NCBI RefSeq assembly: GCF_000378045.1 | Contig: NZ_KB899107.1 | Coordinates: 62,001 to 126,000 of the forward strand | From: Marinobacterium rhizophilum DSM 18822 | GTDB taxonomy: Bacteria; Pseudomonadota; Gammaproteobacteria; Pseudomonadales; Balneatricaceae | Direction: 5' to 3' | DNA length: 64,000 bases | Shown here: positions 1 to 9,252 of the stretch, piece by piece | Position numbering within the stretch: position 1 is the first letter of the stretch | Layout of the letters: every line of letters begins with the position of its first letter | Made by a program: the position numbers and the translations under genes | Notes under the pieces: model-generated | What the model saw: only the letters and a program-made list of their open reading frames with translations | The model's database searches: none | What the model was told of the DNA's origin: nothing

Positions 1-19
1 GGAACCATACCGGAGGGAC

Positions 20-838
20 CTAGCGGACGCAATCGAGCGCTGCAACGCGTATCAGCTGGGAATTGATCTGGCCGGCATCGCCCAGTTCGTAATAACGATA
101 CCCCGGCCGCGCCAGCACGGCATCGGTTTCGAGCTGGAAGCTGTCACAACCCGCCTCGAACTGCACCGCGGTCGACGGTGCGGCAAACAGCTGTACCGGT
201 CCACGCTGCAGATGCTGCTGTTGGTGCACATGGCCGAATATGATCCCACGTACCTGTGCACAGGAGTCCACGATGCTCCAGAACTGCGCTGCATTTCCCA
301 GCATAATGGCATCCTGCCAGGCACTGCCGAGCGCCAGCGGGTTATGATGCAGGGCAATAAACACCCAGCGCGAACCGGCGCCGGCCAGGCCCTGTTCAAG
401 CCACACCAGTTCGGCATCCGCCAGACTGCCGCCACCGCGTCCATCGGGATGACTGCTGGAATCCAGCAGCAGAATACGCCAGTGCTCAGTATCGATCAGC
501 CGGCAGCCAAGTGAAGGCTCCTGCGCCTCAACTGCTCGCATGGACGCCGCGACATCGTGATTGCCAGGCAGCCAGCAGCGTTGCCGGGCCAGACCCTCAA
601 CCTGTTCCAGCAGGCGGCTGTACGCATCTGGCGCGCCATGGTGGGTCAGGTCACCGGTCAGCAGCAGGCAGTCGACGCCGGCAAAACGCCGGCGCGCATC
701 GTCGGCCACAGCTTGCAAGTGACACAGGGGGTCTATGCCACGGAACAGGCCGCCGGGCTCGGGACTCAGGTGGCAGTCACTGAACTGCAGTAACCGAAAG
801 GGCATTTCAGACAAAGACGGGCTCATTGTGGTGACCAT
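20..838 (-). CDS. cpdA: 3',5'-cyclic-AMP phosphodiesterase CpdA
   Basis: Class III cAMP phosphodiesterase of the calcineurin-like metallophosphoesterase fold; it hydrolyses cAMP to AMP in the cytoplasm and so damps CRP/Vfr signalling. The 272 residues show the metal-binding motifs in order: FSDCHL near residue 19, GDLTHHG near 62, GNHD near 92, an HHNP block near 164 and GHVHQ near 201. Length matches the E. coli enzyme (about 275). The chosen start overlaps the end of the DUF1249 gene by 32 bp; ATGs at 826 and 805 are alternatives and none has a strong Shine-Dalgarno, so the N-terminus is uncertain. It is last of three co-oriented genes (nudF, DUF1249, cpdA), the usual order in these bacteria. 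Confidence 0.93.
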   Translation of the reverse strand: MVTTMSPSLSEMPFRLLQFSDCHLSPEPGGLFRGIDPLCHLQAVADDARRRFAGVDCLLLTGDLTHHGAPDAYSRLLEQVEGLARQRCWLPGNHDVAASMRAVEAQEPSLGCRLIDTEHWRILLLDSSSHPDGRGGGSLADAELVWLEQGLAGAGSRWVFIALHHNPLALGSAWQDAIMLGNAAQFWSIVDSCAQVRGIIFGHVHQQQHLQRGPVQLFAAPSTAVQFEAGCDSFQLETDAVLARPGYRYYELGDAGQINSQLIRVAALDCVR

Positions 839-1247
839 GGTTCAGGCAATGATTCAGCCACTCGCCGAGGTAACCGTTAAGCTGCGCCTTTTCATCGGGA
901 TGATGCATGTCACGGTTGGGGTACCCATAGACGCCGGACAGCTGACGCCGGCTCTTCAGGCAGATCACCTCCGCCATGGTGGCATCGTGATAAAGCCGCA
1001 CGACCAGTGTCGGCGTCGCCAGCCAGCTCGATCCGCCGTCGTGCAGCTGCTTGACCAGCACCGTGGTGGTGTAGGCGAAGCGCTCCTCCACCTCGAGACG
1101 CACCACGACCTGATGCGCCTGCCAGTACACCTGGAATTCGCGGTGGTCGCAGACATCCAGGTCCGGTAGCAGTTTCATCATGCGCGCGTAATTGGCCTCA
1201 CACTGGGCCATCTGACGCGACAGGTCGGGTACATACTTGCGTTTCAT
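807..1247 (-). CDS. yqiB: DUF1249 family protein (YqiB)
   Basis: Conserved cytoplasmic protein of unknown biochemical role, recognised by the opening MKRKYVPDLSRQMAQCEANY and by its place between nudF and cpdA. I take the ATG at 1247, which follows a GGAGA Shine-Dalgarno and overlaps the nudF stop codon in an ATGA arrangement, implying translational coupling. A GTG 21 bp upstream is less likely. At 146 residues the length is normal for the family. It has no membrane segment and no catalytic motif that I can name. Confidence 0.88.
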   Translation of the reverse strand: MKRKYVPDLSRQMAQCEANYARMMKLLPDLDVCDHREFQVYWQAHQVVVRLEVEERFAYTTTVLVKQLHDGGSSWLATPTLVVRLYHDATMAEVICLKSRRQLSGVYGYPNRDMHHPDEKAQLNGYLGEWLNHCLNHGHHNEPVFV

Positions 1248-1879
1248 GAAGTCTCCGGTTGAACCCACTGTTGTTCAAGTCGCGGGCTGTGCATTTGCAG
1301 CCATTGTATCGCAATGATCGCCGGTGCGTTATCGATCACCCCGTCCTGCACCAGTGCGCAGGCGTCATCCAGCGACAGCACATGCACCAGAATATCCTCA
1401 CCCTCTTCTGCGAGGCCATGTACACCGCCGGCACTGCCCGCATCCACCCGGGCACAGAGCAGGTCGATATACTCGCGAACAGCGCCTGGACTGGGCGTAA
1501 AACGGCTGATGGATTCAATTTCGCCCAGCTGCAAGTCTGCTTCCTCCACCGCTTCACGCCGCGCCACATCCTCGACACTTTCGCCCGGTTCCACCAGGCC
1601 CGCCACCAGTTCCAGCTGCCAGGGGCCGCGCGGATGATCCAGCGTGCCAACACGAAATTGTTCGATCAGCACCACGCAACGCAACACAGGGTCATAGGGC
1701 AGCACACAGACCGCATCGCGACGCCGGTACAGCTCTCGCCCGATAGTGGCCTCGCCGCCCAGGAAACAGCGATGTGTCACTGTTACGCGGTCCAGGTTGA
1801 AAAAGCCATGATGCAGCGCTTCGTCGGCCCGGATATCAAAATCCGAGGCGCCGAAACGGGGTTTCCAGCCGCTAGCCAT
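1244..1879 (-). CDS. nudF: ADP-ribose pyrophosphatase NudF
   Basis: Nudix hydrolase cleaving ADP-ribose to AMP and ribose 5-phosphate. The Nudix box is visible around residues 92-114: it opens GLVEPGES and continues with REAVEEADL, which has Ala where the motif usually has Gly in the last segment but keeps the REx2EE metal ligands. The N-terminal part around FNLDRVTVTHRCFLGG fits the ADPRase subfamily domain-swap region. Length is 211 residues, as in E. coli. First gene of the nudF-yqiB-cpdA unit; its promoter must lie in the 137 bp before the next gene upstream, which is convergent with nothing here. Confidence 0.92.
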   Translation of the reverse strand: MASGWKPRFGASDFDIRADEALHHGFFNLDRVTVTHRCFLGGEATIGRELYRRRDAVCVLPYDPVLRCVVLIEQFRVGTLDHPRGPWQLELVAGLVEPGESVEDVARREAVEEADLQLGEIESISRFTPSPGAVREYIDLLCARVDAGSAGGVHGLAEEGEDILVHVLSLDDACALVQDGVIDNAPAIIAIQWLQMHSPRLEQQWVQPETS

Positions 1880-1993
1880 GTCTGCCCTCTCGATGCAAAA
1901 CGCACACTATAGCAGAGATAATCACGGCCGCCGGAGTGGCCGCACTCAGTGGATGCAGTGGGAATAAAGATGCTTTGCGAAAATTGGCGGACT

Positions 1994-2016
1994 CCCCGGG
2001 GGCGGATTGCCCGGGG
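1994..2016 (-). terminator. Hairpin after the GGDEF/EAL gene
   Basis: Arms CCCCGGG and CCCGGGG (7 bp) enclose a 9-nt loop immediately after the stop codon of the diguanylate cyclase/phosphodiesterase gene. Read on the minus strand the hairpin is followed by a short T-run (AATTTTCG), as expected for an intrinsic terminator. Confidence 0.6.
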
Positions 2017-4806
2017 TCAGTCTGTCAGCTCAACATCCAGCAGGCGCAGCAACGATTCCAGCGATTCCGGGCGCCCAAGCAGGTAACCCTGCCCCATCTC
2101 ACAGCGATTCTCGCGCAGAAACGCCAGCTGTTCCGGGGTTTCAATACCCTCGGCCACCACCTTGAGCCCCAGCTTGTGGGCCATGGCGATAACCGCAGCG
2201 GCGATCTCCATGTCATTGACATCATGCGGAATGTCACGCACGAAGGATGCATCGACCTTGAGCTGGTCCAGTGGCAACTGCTTCAGGTAGCTCAGCGACG
2301 AATAACCGGTACCGAAGTCATCGATGGACAGCGTCACACCCAGCGCCTTGAGAGCTCCCAGAATTTCCAGTACACGGTTGATATCATCCATAATCATGGA
2401 CTCGGTAATCTCGAACTCCAGATAGCGTGCTTCAAGCCCGCTGTTCTGCAGTGCAAGGCGTACCGTATTCAGCAAATTCGGGTCACGGAACTGTCGCAGT
2501 GACAGGTTCACGGCCACCTTGACCTCATGCCCCTGCTCAACCAGGTGCGCGCCAGACCGACACGCTTCATGAATCACCCAGTTGCCCAGTGGCACAATCA
2601 GTCCCAGCTCTTCAGCCACCGGAACAAACTCGGCCGGCGAGATCCAGCCCCGGTCGGTGTGGTGCCAACGGATCAGCGCCTCCATGCCCACCAGCTGCAA
2701 GCCGCCCAGCAGATTCCACTGCGGCTGGTACGCCAGACTGAAGTGGCCCTCGTCCAGCGCGAAACGCAACTCGGCTTCCATCTGTGCCCGGCGCATGACT
2801 TCCTCGTTCATCTCGCGGGTGAAGAACTGATAGTTATTGCGTCCCTGGCGCTTGGCGCGGTACATCGCAAGGTCCGCGTTTTTCATCAATACAGACCAGG
2901 TATCACCGTCATCCGGTGCCAGCGTGATACCGATACTGAAGGTGATCATCACCTCGTGACCCGCCACAGCAATGGGTTCGAGCAGGGTATCCAGCAATTT
3001 TTCCGCCACCCGCTTGGCCTGCGCCAGACCGGTCATCTGGGGCAGAAGAATAATGAATTCATCGCCCCCGAGGCGGGCGATATTATCGGTCTCGCGCAAT
3101 GTGACCCGCAGCAGACCCGCAATCGCCTGCAACAACCTGTCACCGACATCATGGCCGAGGGTATCGTTAATCTGCTTGAAATTATCGAGATCCAGGTAGA
3201 ACACCGCCAGCTGCTGTCCGGTACGGCGCACCTTGCGCAGCTCCTGGTCGAGCTGTTCGCGAAACAGGCGCCGGTTGCCCAGCTGGGTAAGGGGATCGTA
3301 GAAGGCGAGTTGCTCGATCTGCGCCTGGGAATGCTTCTGGGTGGAGATGTCCTCGCTGATGCCGATGAAGTGGGTGACGCTGCCGTCCTCATCCAGAATG
3401 GGTGACACTGACAGTGCCGACCAATACAGCTCGCCCGACTTGCGCCGATTGCGTATCTCTCCGTGCCAGTCCTGCCCCGCCAGCAGCGTCTGCCACATGG
3501 TGCGGTACAGCTCGACATCCGTCTCGCCTGATTTCAACAGAGAGGGACGCTGCAACAGCACCTCCTCGACGCTGTAGCCGGTGACGTCGCAAAACTCTTC
3601 ATTCACGTATTCGATGATGCCACTGGCGTCGGTAATCACGACCATGCTCGAGCTTTGCTCCACCGCCCGAGACAGCTTGCGCAACTGCTCCTCCCGCCGG
3701 CTCCGCTCCACCGCAAGGCTCACCAGCCGGGCGGTCTGCTCCAGCAGCTTGATCTGGGCCGAGGAGGGTCCGCCGGCATCGGCTGAATACAGACAGAAGG
3801 TGCCCAGCACGTCACCCTGGCTGCCAAACACGGGTTCCGACCAGCAGGCGACGATATTTGCCCGTTTTATGATGTCGGCAAAGGGTTGGAAATAGGGATG
3901 CCCGCGCGCATCCTCGATGATCACACGCGTTGCGGTGGCGACAGCCGTTCCACAGCCCCCTGCGCCCTCTGCCGCCACGATTCCGTCAGCAGCCTCACAA
4001 AAGTAGTCCGGCAGCGAGGGGGCTGCGGTGCACCGCAGCAAGCGGTCCTTGTCCAGCAGCATGATTGAACAGAGCAGCCCCGGGTACGCCCGCTCCACGG
4101 TTTTAACCAGACGCTCCAGCACAAGACTCAGGGCAAGACCGCGCAACAGGCAGTCCAGCGTCATGTTCTGCAGTTGCGTGATGACCTCTTCCTGGCGCTG
4201 TGCGGTAATGTCACTGCCGATGACCAGCAAGGCCGGTTCCTGTGATCCCTGCGCTGGCAGGCGGGTACGCAGAAAGCTCACCAGACGCGGCCGATGACCG
4301 GCACCGTGCACCCAGTCTTCGCCCCGAAAAATGCCATCGACCCTTAAGGCATGACGGTCCTGTTCGGCAATCCTTAGCCCATCCGCCGCCGAGAACACCT
4401 CGCTACTGGTTTTCCCGATCAGCGCCGTGTGGCTCAAGCCGGTGAAGCTGACGAAGGCACGGTTACAGTCCAGGAACTGGCCGCGGGCATTCTTGATGCA
4501 GGCAGGCTCCGGGAGTGCATCGAAAACTGCGTGGTAACGCTGCTGGCCGGCTTCCTGTTCGCGCAGGCGCGCTTGCAGCAGCCAGCAACGATAGCAGATG
4601 CCGCACAGCCCCAGCAGGGCCAGCGCAAGCAGAGCGAGGAGTGAGACCAATAGAGGTACGGGGTGCTGCAGCAGGTCATCCAGGCTGGCTGCCATTGACG
4701 CTGGCGACCAGAGCATCAGCGCGATGACCCACACCAGGGCTGTCCCCGGGTACGGCATTCGCCTTCGCGCGACACACGCAGACCCCTTGCCCCATGGTGC
4801 TGACAT
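2017..4806 (-). CDS. Membrane-anchored PAS-GAF-PAS-GGDEF-EAL signalling protein
   Basis: Bifunctional c-di-GMP protein of 929 residues. Order seen: N-terminal hydrophobic segments (about 20-40 and 52-72), a first PAS-like domain near 90-205 (YHAVFDALPEPACIKN), a GAF-like domain near 210-370, a second PAS domain near 385-500 (FCDVTGYSVEEV), GGDEF near 510-670 with an intact RLGGDEF signature, and EAL near 690-925 with an intact EALIRWHH start. Both catalytic signatures look complete, so it may synthesise or degrade c-di-GMP according to a signal sensed by PAS/GAF; net activity cannot be read from sequence. Start chosen at ATG 4806 because AGGAGA lies 6 bp upstream. Single-gene unit with a hairpin after its stop. 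Confidence 0.92.
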   Translation of the reverse strand: MSAPWGKGSACVARRRMPYPGTALVWVIALMLWSPASMAASLDDLLQHPVPLLVSLLALLALALLGLCGICYRCWLLQARLREQEAGQQRYHAVFDALPEPACIKNARGQFLDCNRAFVSFTGLSHTALIGKTSSEVFSAADGLRIAEQDRHALRVDGIFRGEDWVHGAGHRPRLVSFLRTRLPAQGSQEPALLVIGSDITAQRQEEVITQLQNMTLDCLLRGLALSLVLERLVKTVERAYPGLLCSIMLLDKDRLLRCTAAPSLPDYFCEAADGIVAAEGAGGCGTAVATATRVIIEDARGHPYFQPFADIIKRANIVACWSEPVFGSQGDVLGTFCLYSADAGGPSSAQIKLLEQTARLVSLAVERSRREEQLRKLSRAVEQSSSMVVITDASGIIEYVNEEFCDVTGYSVEEVLLQRPSLLKSGETDVELYRTMWQTLLAGQDWHGEIRNRRKSGELYWSALSVSPILDEDGSVTHFIGISEDISTQKHSQAQIEQLAFYDPLTQLGNRRLFREQLDQELRKVRRTGQQLAVFYLDLDNFKQINDTLGHDVGDRLLQAIAGLLRVTLRETDNIARLGGDEFIILLPQMTGLAQAKRVAEKLLDTLLEPIAVAGHEVMITFSIGITLAPDDGDTWSVLMKNADLAMYRAKRQGRNNYQFFTREMNEEVMRRAQMEAELRFALDEGHFSLAYQPQWNLLGGLQLVGMEALIRWHHTDRGWISPAEFVPVAEELGLIVPLGNWVIHEACRSGAHLVEQGHEVKVAVNLSLRQFRDPNLLNTVRLALQNSGLEARYLEFEITESMIMDDINRVLEILGALKALGVTLSIDDFGTGYSSLSYLKQLPLDQLKVDASFVRDIPHDVNDMEIAAAVIAMAHKLGLKVVAEGIETPEQLAFLRENRCEMGQGYLLGRPESLESLLRLLDVELTD

Positions 4807-5020
4807 CAATGTCTCCTGACTGAATCTGCCCTTCTAAAGAGCCCCTCAACCCCGGTGCTAGGATGCACAGACAGGGCAAGCTGCCGCAGCCCGATAGACA
4901 GCAGATTCTATCCCTGATTAAGCCACCCTGCACACATCCTGCATGATGTTAGCGCGTACCGCAAACCCGCCTGTGTGAGCCGCCCAAAACCGTGCCTGGC
5001 GGCATGCAGGCCAGGCGCCA

Positions 5021-5203
5021 TTACAGCTTGCAGGCACCACCTGCACAGTCGTCGAAATCCATGTTGTCCAGCTCTTCCCGCTCAGCCTGGGCCTGGCTCA
5101 AACGCTGCAGCAACTCACCTTCTGCACCCGCCCCCGCTTCGACTCCAGCCCTGGCAAACACCGCCAGCAAGGTATTGAGTTCATTCAGTGTCAGATCATT
5201 CAT
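5021..5203 (-). CDS. Small acidic protein of unknown function
   Basis: Sixty-residue product beginning MNDLTLNELNTLLAVFARAG and ending with a Cys pair (CAGGACKL), separated from recJ upstream by about 50 bp and in the same direction. The ATG at 5203 is preceded by a purine-rich GGGA at a short distance; a GTG 24 bp upstream is the alternative. The N-terminal half is predicted amphipathic helix and the Ala/Gly-rich middle is probably flexible. I do not recognise a function; its codon usage matches the surrounding core genes, which supports it being real. Confidence 0.55.
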   Translation of the reverse strand: MNDLTLNELNTLLAVFARAGVEAGAGAEGELLQRLSQAQAEREELDNMDFDDCAGGACKL

Positions 5204-5255
5204 TCCCGTATTTCCTTCCATCACCAAAGTCAGGGGCCTGCACAGACCCCCATGA

Positions 5256-6992
5256 TCAGCTGATCGCTTCGAGGTGCTCCACCATCAGCTGCAGATTGCG
5301 CTGGCCGCGAAACTCGTTCACATCCAGCCGGTAAACGACCCGCACCCGCTGCACCGAAGTGTCTGGCCAGAGTGCCGTGTCAATATTAAACCAGATCGCA
5401 TCGATCGCGAGTCCGCTGGCCGGTTCCATCAGTACCAGCTTCAGGTGGCGCTGCCCGACGATGCGCTGCTGCAACAGGCCAAAGTCGCCATCGAACAGCG
5501 GTTCCGGAAACAGCTGCCCCCAGGGCCCGCCTTCACGCAGGATCTCGGCCAGCTCTACACTCATGTCCGCGGCACGCAAAGCGCCATCGGTCAGCAGGCG
5601 TCGGGTCAGTGCCGCCGCATCGAGCTGCAAGCGCACCTGCTCGTCAAAGGCGGCGCTGAATGCCGCAAAGCTGTCTGTCGCCAACGTCATGCCGGCCGCC
5701 ATCGCATGGCCGCCAAATTTGCTCAGCAAGCCCGGATAGCGGGCAGCGATGGCATCGAGCCCGTCCCGTATATGAAAGCCGCTGATCGAGCGTGCCGACC
5801 CCTTGATCTCGCCATCATCGCCGGGCGCAAAGGCAATGACCGGGCGATGCACCCGCTCCTTGATGCGCGACGCCAGAATACCGATGACGCCCTGGTGCCA
5901 GCTCTCATCATACAGACAGAGCCCCATCGGCAATTCAGACGCGTCCAGCTCGAGCCGCGCCAGCGAGTTCAGCGCCTGCTGCTGCATGTCCTGCTCAATA
6001 CCCCGACGCTCCTGATTCAAGCCATCGAGCATACGTGCCAGCTCCAGGGCATGATCGGGATCATCAGTCAGCAGGCATTCTATGCCAATGGACATGTCTT
6101 CGAGCCGGCCTGCTGCATTCAGCCTGGGCGCCAGCGCAAAGCCGAGATCGCTGGCCACGAGACGCGCCTGGCTGCGACCGGATACTTCGATCAGGGCGCG
6201 CAGCCCCGGGCGCGCCTTGCCCGCGCGGATTCGCTGCAGCCCCTGGTGAACCAGCACGCGGTTATTGTGCTCCAGCGCCACCACATCGGCCACCGTGCCC
6301 AACGCGACCAGATCCAGCAGGCTGGCAAGATTCGGCGCCGGTATGGCGTGCTGCTCAAACCAGCCCCTGGCAGCAAGGGCACGGCGCAGCGCGATCATGA
6401 CATAGAAAATAACCCCCACACCGCAGGTCGACTTGGCGATAAAACCGCAGTCCGGCTGGTTGGGGTTCACGATGGCGCAGGCCGCCGGCAGCTCGGCACC
6501 GGCCAGGTGATGGTCGGTCACGACGACATCCATGCCACAGGCATTGGCGCGTGCCACACCCTCCAGGCTGGAGATGCCGTTGTCCACCGTGACCAGCAGC
6601 TGAGGACCTTGCTGGTGTGCAACGTCAACGATTTCAGGGCTCAGGCCATAACCGTATTCAAACCGGTTGGGCACCAGATAATCCACCTGTGCCGCGCCCA
6701 TCATCCGTAGCGCCAGTACCGCCACTGCGGTGCTGGTGGCACCATCGCAGTCAAAGTCACCGACGATCAGTATCCGCTCGCCGGCGGTAATCGCCCTGAC
6801 CAGGCGGATGACCGCGGCATCCAGCCCGTGCAGGCCCGAATCCGGCAGCAGTTCGGTTAGCGAGCGCCCCAGCAGGTCCAGCGACTGCACGCCGCGGGCG
6901 GCATAGATACGTGCCAGGACAGGATGAGCCTGGCTGAATACGGGCAGCGTGCGATCCGGTTCTGGGCGGCGTTCAATCTGTATATCCGTCAT
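5256..6992 (-). CDS. recJ: Single-stranded-DNA-specific exonuclease RecJ
   Basis: 5'-3' ssDNA exonuclease of the DHH phosphoesterase superfamily, acting in RecF-pathway recombination, mismatch and base-excision repair. Of 578 residues, the DHH domain carries VGDFDCDGATS near residue 75 and the name-giving VTDHH near 156; the DHHA1 region follows near 350-460 with the GGHAMAAG glycine-rich motif, and the C-terminal OB-like domain is present. Full length for the family (E. coli 577). An AAGGAC Shine-Dalgarno lies inside the 4-bp gap to the preceding DUF218 gene, so the two are co-translated. Confidence 0.97.
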   Translation of the reverse strand: MTDIQIERRPEPDRTLPVFSQAHPVLARIYAARGVQSLDLLGRSLTELLPDSGLHGLDAAVIRLVRAITAGERILIVGDFDCDGATSTAVAVLALRMMGAAQVDYLVPNRFEYGYGLSPEIVDVAHQQGPQLLVTVDNGISSLEGVARANACGMDVVVTDHHLAGAELPAACAIVNPNQPDCGFIAKSTCGVGVIFYVMIALRRALAARGWFEQHAIPAPNLASLLDLVALGTVADVVALEHNNRVLVHQGLQRIRAGKARPGLRALIEVSGRSQARLVASDLGFALAPRLNAAGRLEDMSIGIECLLTDDPDHALELARMLDGLNQERRGIEQDMQQQALNSLARLELDASELPMGLCLYDESWHQGVIGILASRIKERVHRPVIAFAPGDDGEIKGSARSISGFHIRDGLDAIAARYPGLLSKFGGHAMAAGMTLATDSFAAFSAAFDEQVRLQLDAAALTRRLLTDGALRAADMSVELAEILREGGPWGQLFPEPLFDGDFGLLQQRIVGQRHLKLVLMEPASGLAIDAIWFNIDTALWPDTSVQRVRVVYRLDVNEFRGQRNLQLMVEHLEAIS

Positions 6993-6996
6993 TGAA

Positions 6997-7794
6997 TCAG
7001 TCCTTTGGTGCCGGGAAGAACCTGTAGGTGCGCCCGGTCAGGTGATAGATCAGCAGGCCGGTCCATTCCCGCACGCCCACCACCAGGTCGCGCAAATTGA
7101 GCGCGAACTGCACACGAAACAGGTCACCCGTACTGATGTAATCCACCGGGTAGGGCACCACCTGCCAGCCCAGCTGGCGATAGATACCCACCGAGCGCGG
7201 CATGTGGAATGCGGAGGTGACCAGCAGCCAGGGCTGCTCCGGCACACCGCCCAGAAGACGGGCACTGAAGAGAGCATTCTCCCAGGTATTGCGCGAATCC
7301 CGTTCGAACAGCACCGGTGACCCGGACAACGCTGGCGGCAAGGTTGCCAGCCAGTTTCTCGCCACATCGGCCCCGCGGTACTGTGCATCCAGCACCGCCG
7401 CGGAGCCTCCGCTGAAAACCACCTGGGCATTGGGATAGCGTTGCATCAACTCCGGCAGCACCATCAGCCGTTCCGCCGCACTGTTGAACTGGCTTTGACC
7501 CCAGCGTGCGCTCAGATCGGCATCCTCACCGCCGCCCAGCACCATGATGCCGGCCACCGATTCCGGCGGGACCCCGTACTCGAAACGCGACTCCAGCGGT
7601 TCCAGCAACAGGTTTCCCAGCGGCATGAGCATTAACCCGAGCATGACGAGACTGAGAAGCCCGAGCAGCCTCCTGGCCCAGCGACGCCCCAGCCAGACGC
7701 CGAACGCACCCAGCAGCAGCAACAGCACCAGCAGGTTATCGGGCTGTACGGCCAGCCAGAGGGTCTTGGATATGAGGAAAAACAGGTTATCCAT
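6997..7794 (-). CDS. YdcF/ElyC-like DUF218 membrane protein
   Basis: Inner-membrane protein with two N-terminal hydrophobic segments (about 3-27 and 36-62) followed by a soluble DUF218 domain. The domain signature IMVLGGGED opens near residue 82 and a FSGGSA motif lies near 128, as in ElyC (YcbC), SanA and YdcF, which act in envelope or peptidoglycan-precursor homeostasis. With two membrane helices and 265 residues it resembles ElyC more than YdcF, but I would not fix the symbol. ATG 7794 is taken over a GTG 6 bp upstream; neither has a strong ribosome site. It lies between thrC and recJ on the same strand. Confidence 0.83.
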   Translation of the reverse strand: MDNLFFLISKTLWLAVQPDNLLVLLLLLGAFGVWLGRRWARRLLGLLSLVMLGLMLMPLGNLLLEPLESRFEYGVPPESVAGIMVLGGGEDADLSARWGQSQFNSAAERLMVLPELMQRYPNAQVVFSGGSAAVLDAQYRGADVARNWLATLPPALSGSPVLFERDSRNTWENALFSARLLGGVPEQPWLLVTSAFHMPRSVGIYRQLGWQVVPYPVDYISTGDLFRVQFALNLRDLVVGVREWTGLLIYHLTGRTYRFFPAPKD

Positions 7795-7847
7795 GCACAC
7801 GCATTCGATACGGAAGGCCGGCGGCCCCCCGTATCGGACTCAGCTCA

Positions 7848-9242
7848 TCAGGCCTTGTGGACATGGGAGGCCAGGAACGCCTGTACGACAGACAGGTCAT
7901 TGGCCAGTACTTCATAGTGCTCTGGACGTTCGAACAGATCCGCCATGTTTTCAGGCAGCTGGGGCGATTCCAGCCCGGCGTTGACCACCGGTTCCGGGAA
8001 CTTGACCGGGTGGGCCGTGGCCAGGGTGATCATGGGAATGCTGTGATCGCGGTTGCAGTCACGCCCGGCCTGCAGGCCAATCGCGGTGTGGGGATCGAGC
8101 AGGTAGCCGGTTTCGGCGTGCACCTGACGAATAACCTCGCAGGTCGTTTCATCGTCTACGGCCTGGCTGTCGAACAGCTCGCGGACCTTGGCCCAGCGGG
8201 CTTCGTCGAGCTGTACCGCTTCGGTACGAAAACGCGCCATCAGGTCGGAGATCGCCGCGCCATCACGGTCATAGACATCGAACAGCAAACGCTCGAAGTT
8301 GGACGACACCATGATATCCATGGACGGTGACAGGGTATGCACCAGCTCACCGCGGCTCATGTCATTGCCGGAAATCACTCGATGCAGGATATCATTGCGG
8401 TTGGTGGCCACGACCAGCTGGGCGATGGGCAAGCCCATCTGCTTGGCCAGGTAGCCGGCAAAGATATCACCGAAGTTGCCCGTCGGTACCGAGAAAGCCA
8501 CCGGACGATGCGGACCACCCACAGCCAGAGAGGCGGCGAAGTAGTACACGATCTGGGCCATGATGCGGGCCCAGTTGATCGAGTTGACGGCACCGAGCTT
8601 CAGTCCCTTGAGGAATGACTGATCGGCAAAGCTGTCCTTGACCATCTGCTGGCAATCATCGAAGTTGCCCTGCAGCGCAATATTAAAGACGTTGTCGGCC
8701 TTTACCGTGGTCATCTGGCGCCGCTGCACCTCCGACACCCGATTGTGGGGGTGCAGGATAAAGATATCCAGGTGATCGCTGTGACGGCAGCCTTCGATGG
8801 CCGCAGAGCCGGTATCACCGGATGTAGCGCCCATGATAACCAGACGCTCGCCCCGCTTGGCCAGGACATGATCCATCAGTCGGCCGAGCAGCTGCAGCGC
8901 GAAATCCTTGAACGCCAGGGTGGGACCGTGGAAAAGCTCCAGCACCCACTCGTTGCTGCCCAGCTGCACCAGCGGCGCCACGGCGCTGTGGTTGAAGCTG
9001 GCGTAGGTGTCATCCACCATTTTCTTCAGGTCCGCATCATCGATACAGTCACTGACAAAGGGGTGAATGACCTTGAACGCCAGCTCGTGGTACGGCAGGC
9101 CTGCCCAGGATGCGATCTCTTCGGTGCTGAAGGTCGGCAGCGTCTCGGGGACGTAAAGCCCACCGTCACTGGCAAGACCGGCCAGCAGCACTTCCTCAAA
9201 ATTGAGTGCCGGTGCCTGGCCCCGGGTCGATATATATTTCAT
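7848..9242 (-). CDS. thrC: Threonine synthase
   Basis: PLP enzyme converting O-phosphohomoserine to threonine, last step of the pathway. The 464-residue protein is the long (class I, ThrC2-like) form starting MKYISTRGQAPALNFEE. The PLP lysine lies in GPTLAFKDFALQLLG near residue 112, and the phosphate-binding glycine/serine loop is VPTGNFGDIFAGYLAKQ near 254. A GGAAACGAGC ribosome site overlaps the end of hom, 10 bp upstream, so hom and thrC are translated together as in Pseudomonas. Confidence 0.97.
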   Translation of the reverse strand: MKYISTRGQAPALNFEEVLLAGLASDGGLYVPETLPTFSTEEIASWAGLPYHELAFKVIHPFVSDCIDDADLKKMVDDTYASFNHSAVAPLVQLGSNEWVLELFHGPTLAFKDFALQLLGRLMDHVLAKRGERLVIMGATSGDTGSAAIEGCRHSDHLDIFILHPHNRVSEVQRRQMTTVKADNVFNIALQGNFDDCQQMVKDSFADQSFLKGLKLGAVNSINWARIMAQIVYYFAASLAVGGPHRPVAFSVPTGNFGDIFAGYLAKQMGLPIAQLVVATNRNDILHRVISGNDMSRGELVHTLSPSMDIMVSSNFERLLFDVYDRDGAAISDLMARFRTEAVQLDEARWAKVRELFDSQAVDDETTCEVIRQVHAETGYLLDPHTAIGLQAGRDCNRDHSIPMITLATAHPVKFPEPVVNAGLESPQLPENMADLFERPEHYEVLANDLSVVQAFLASHVHKA

Positions 9243-9252
9243 GCTCGTTTCC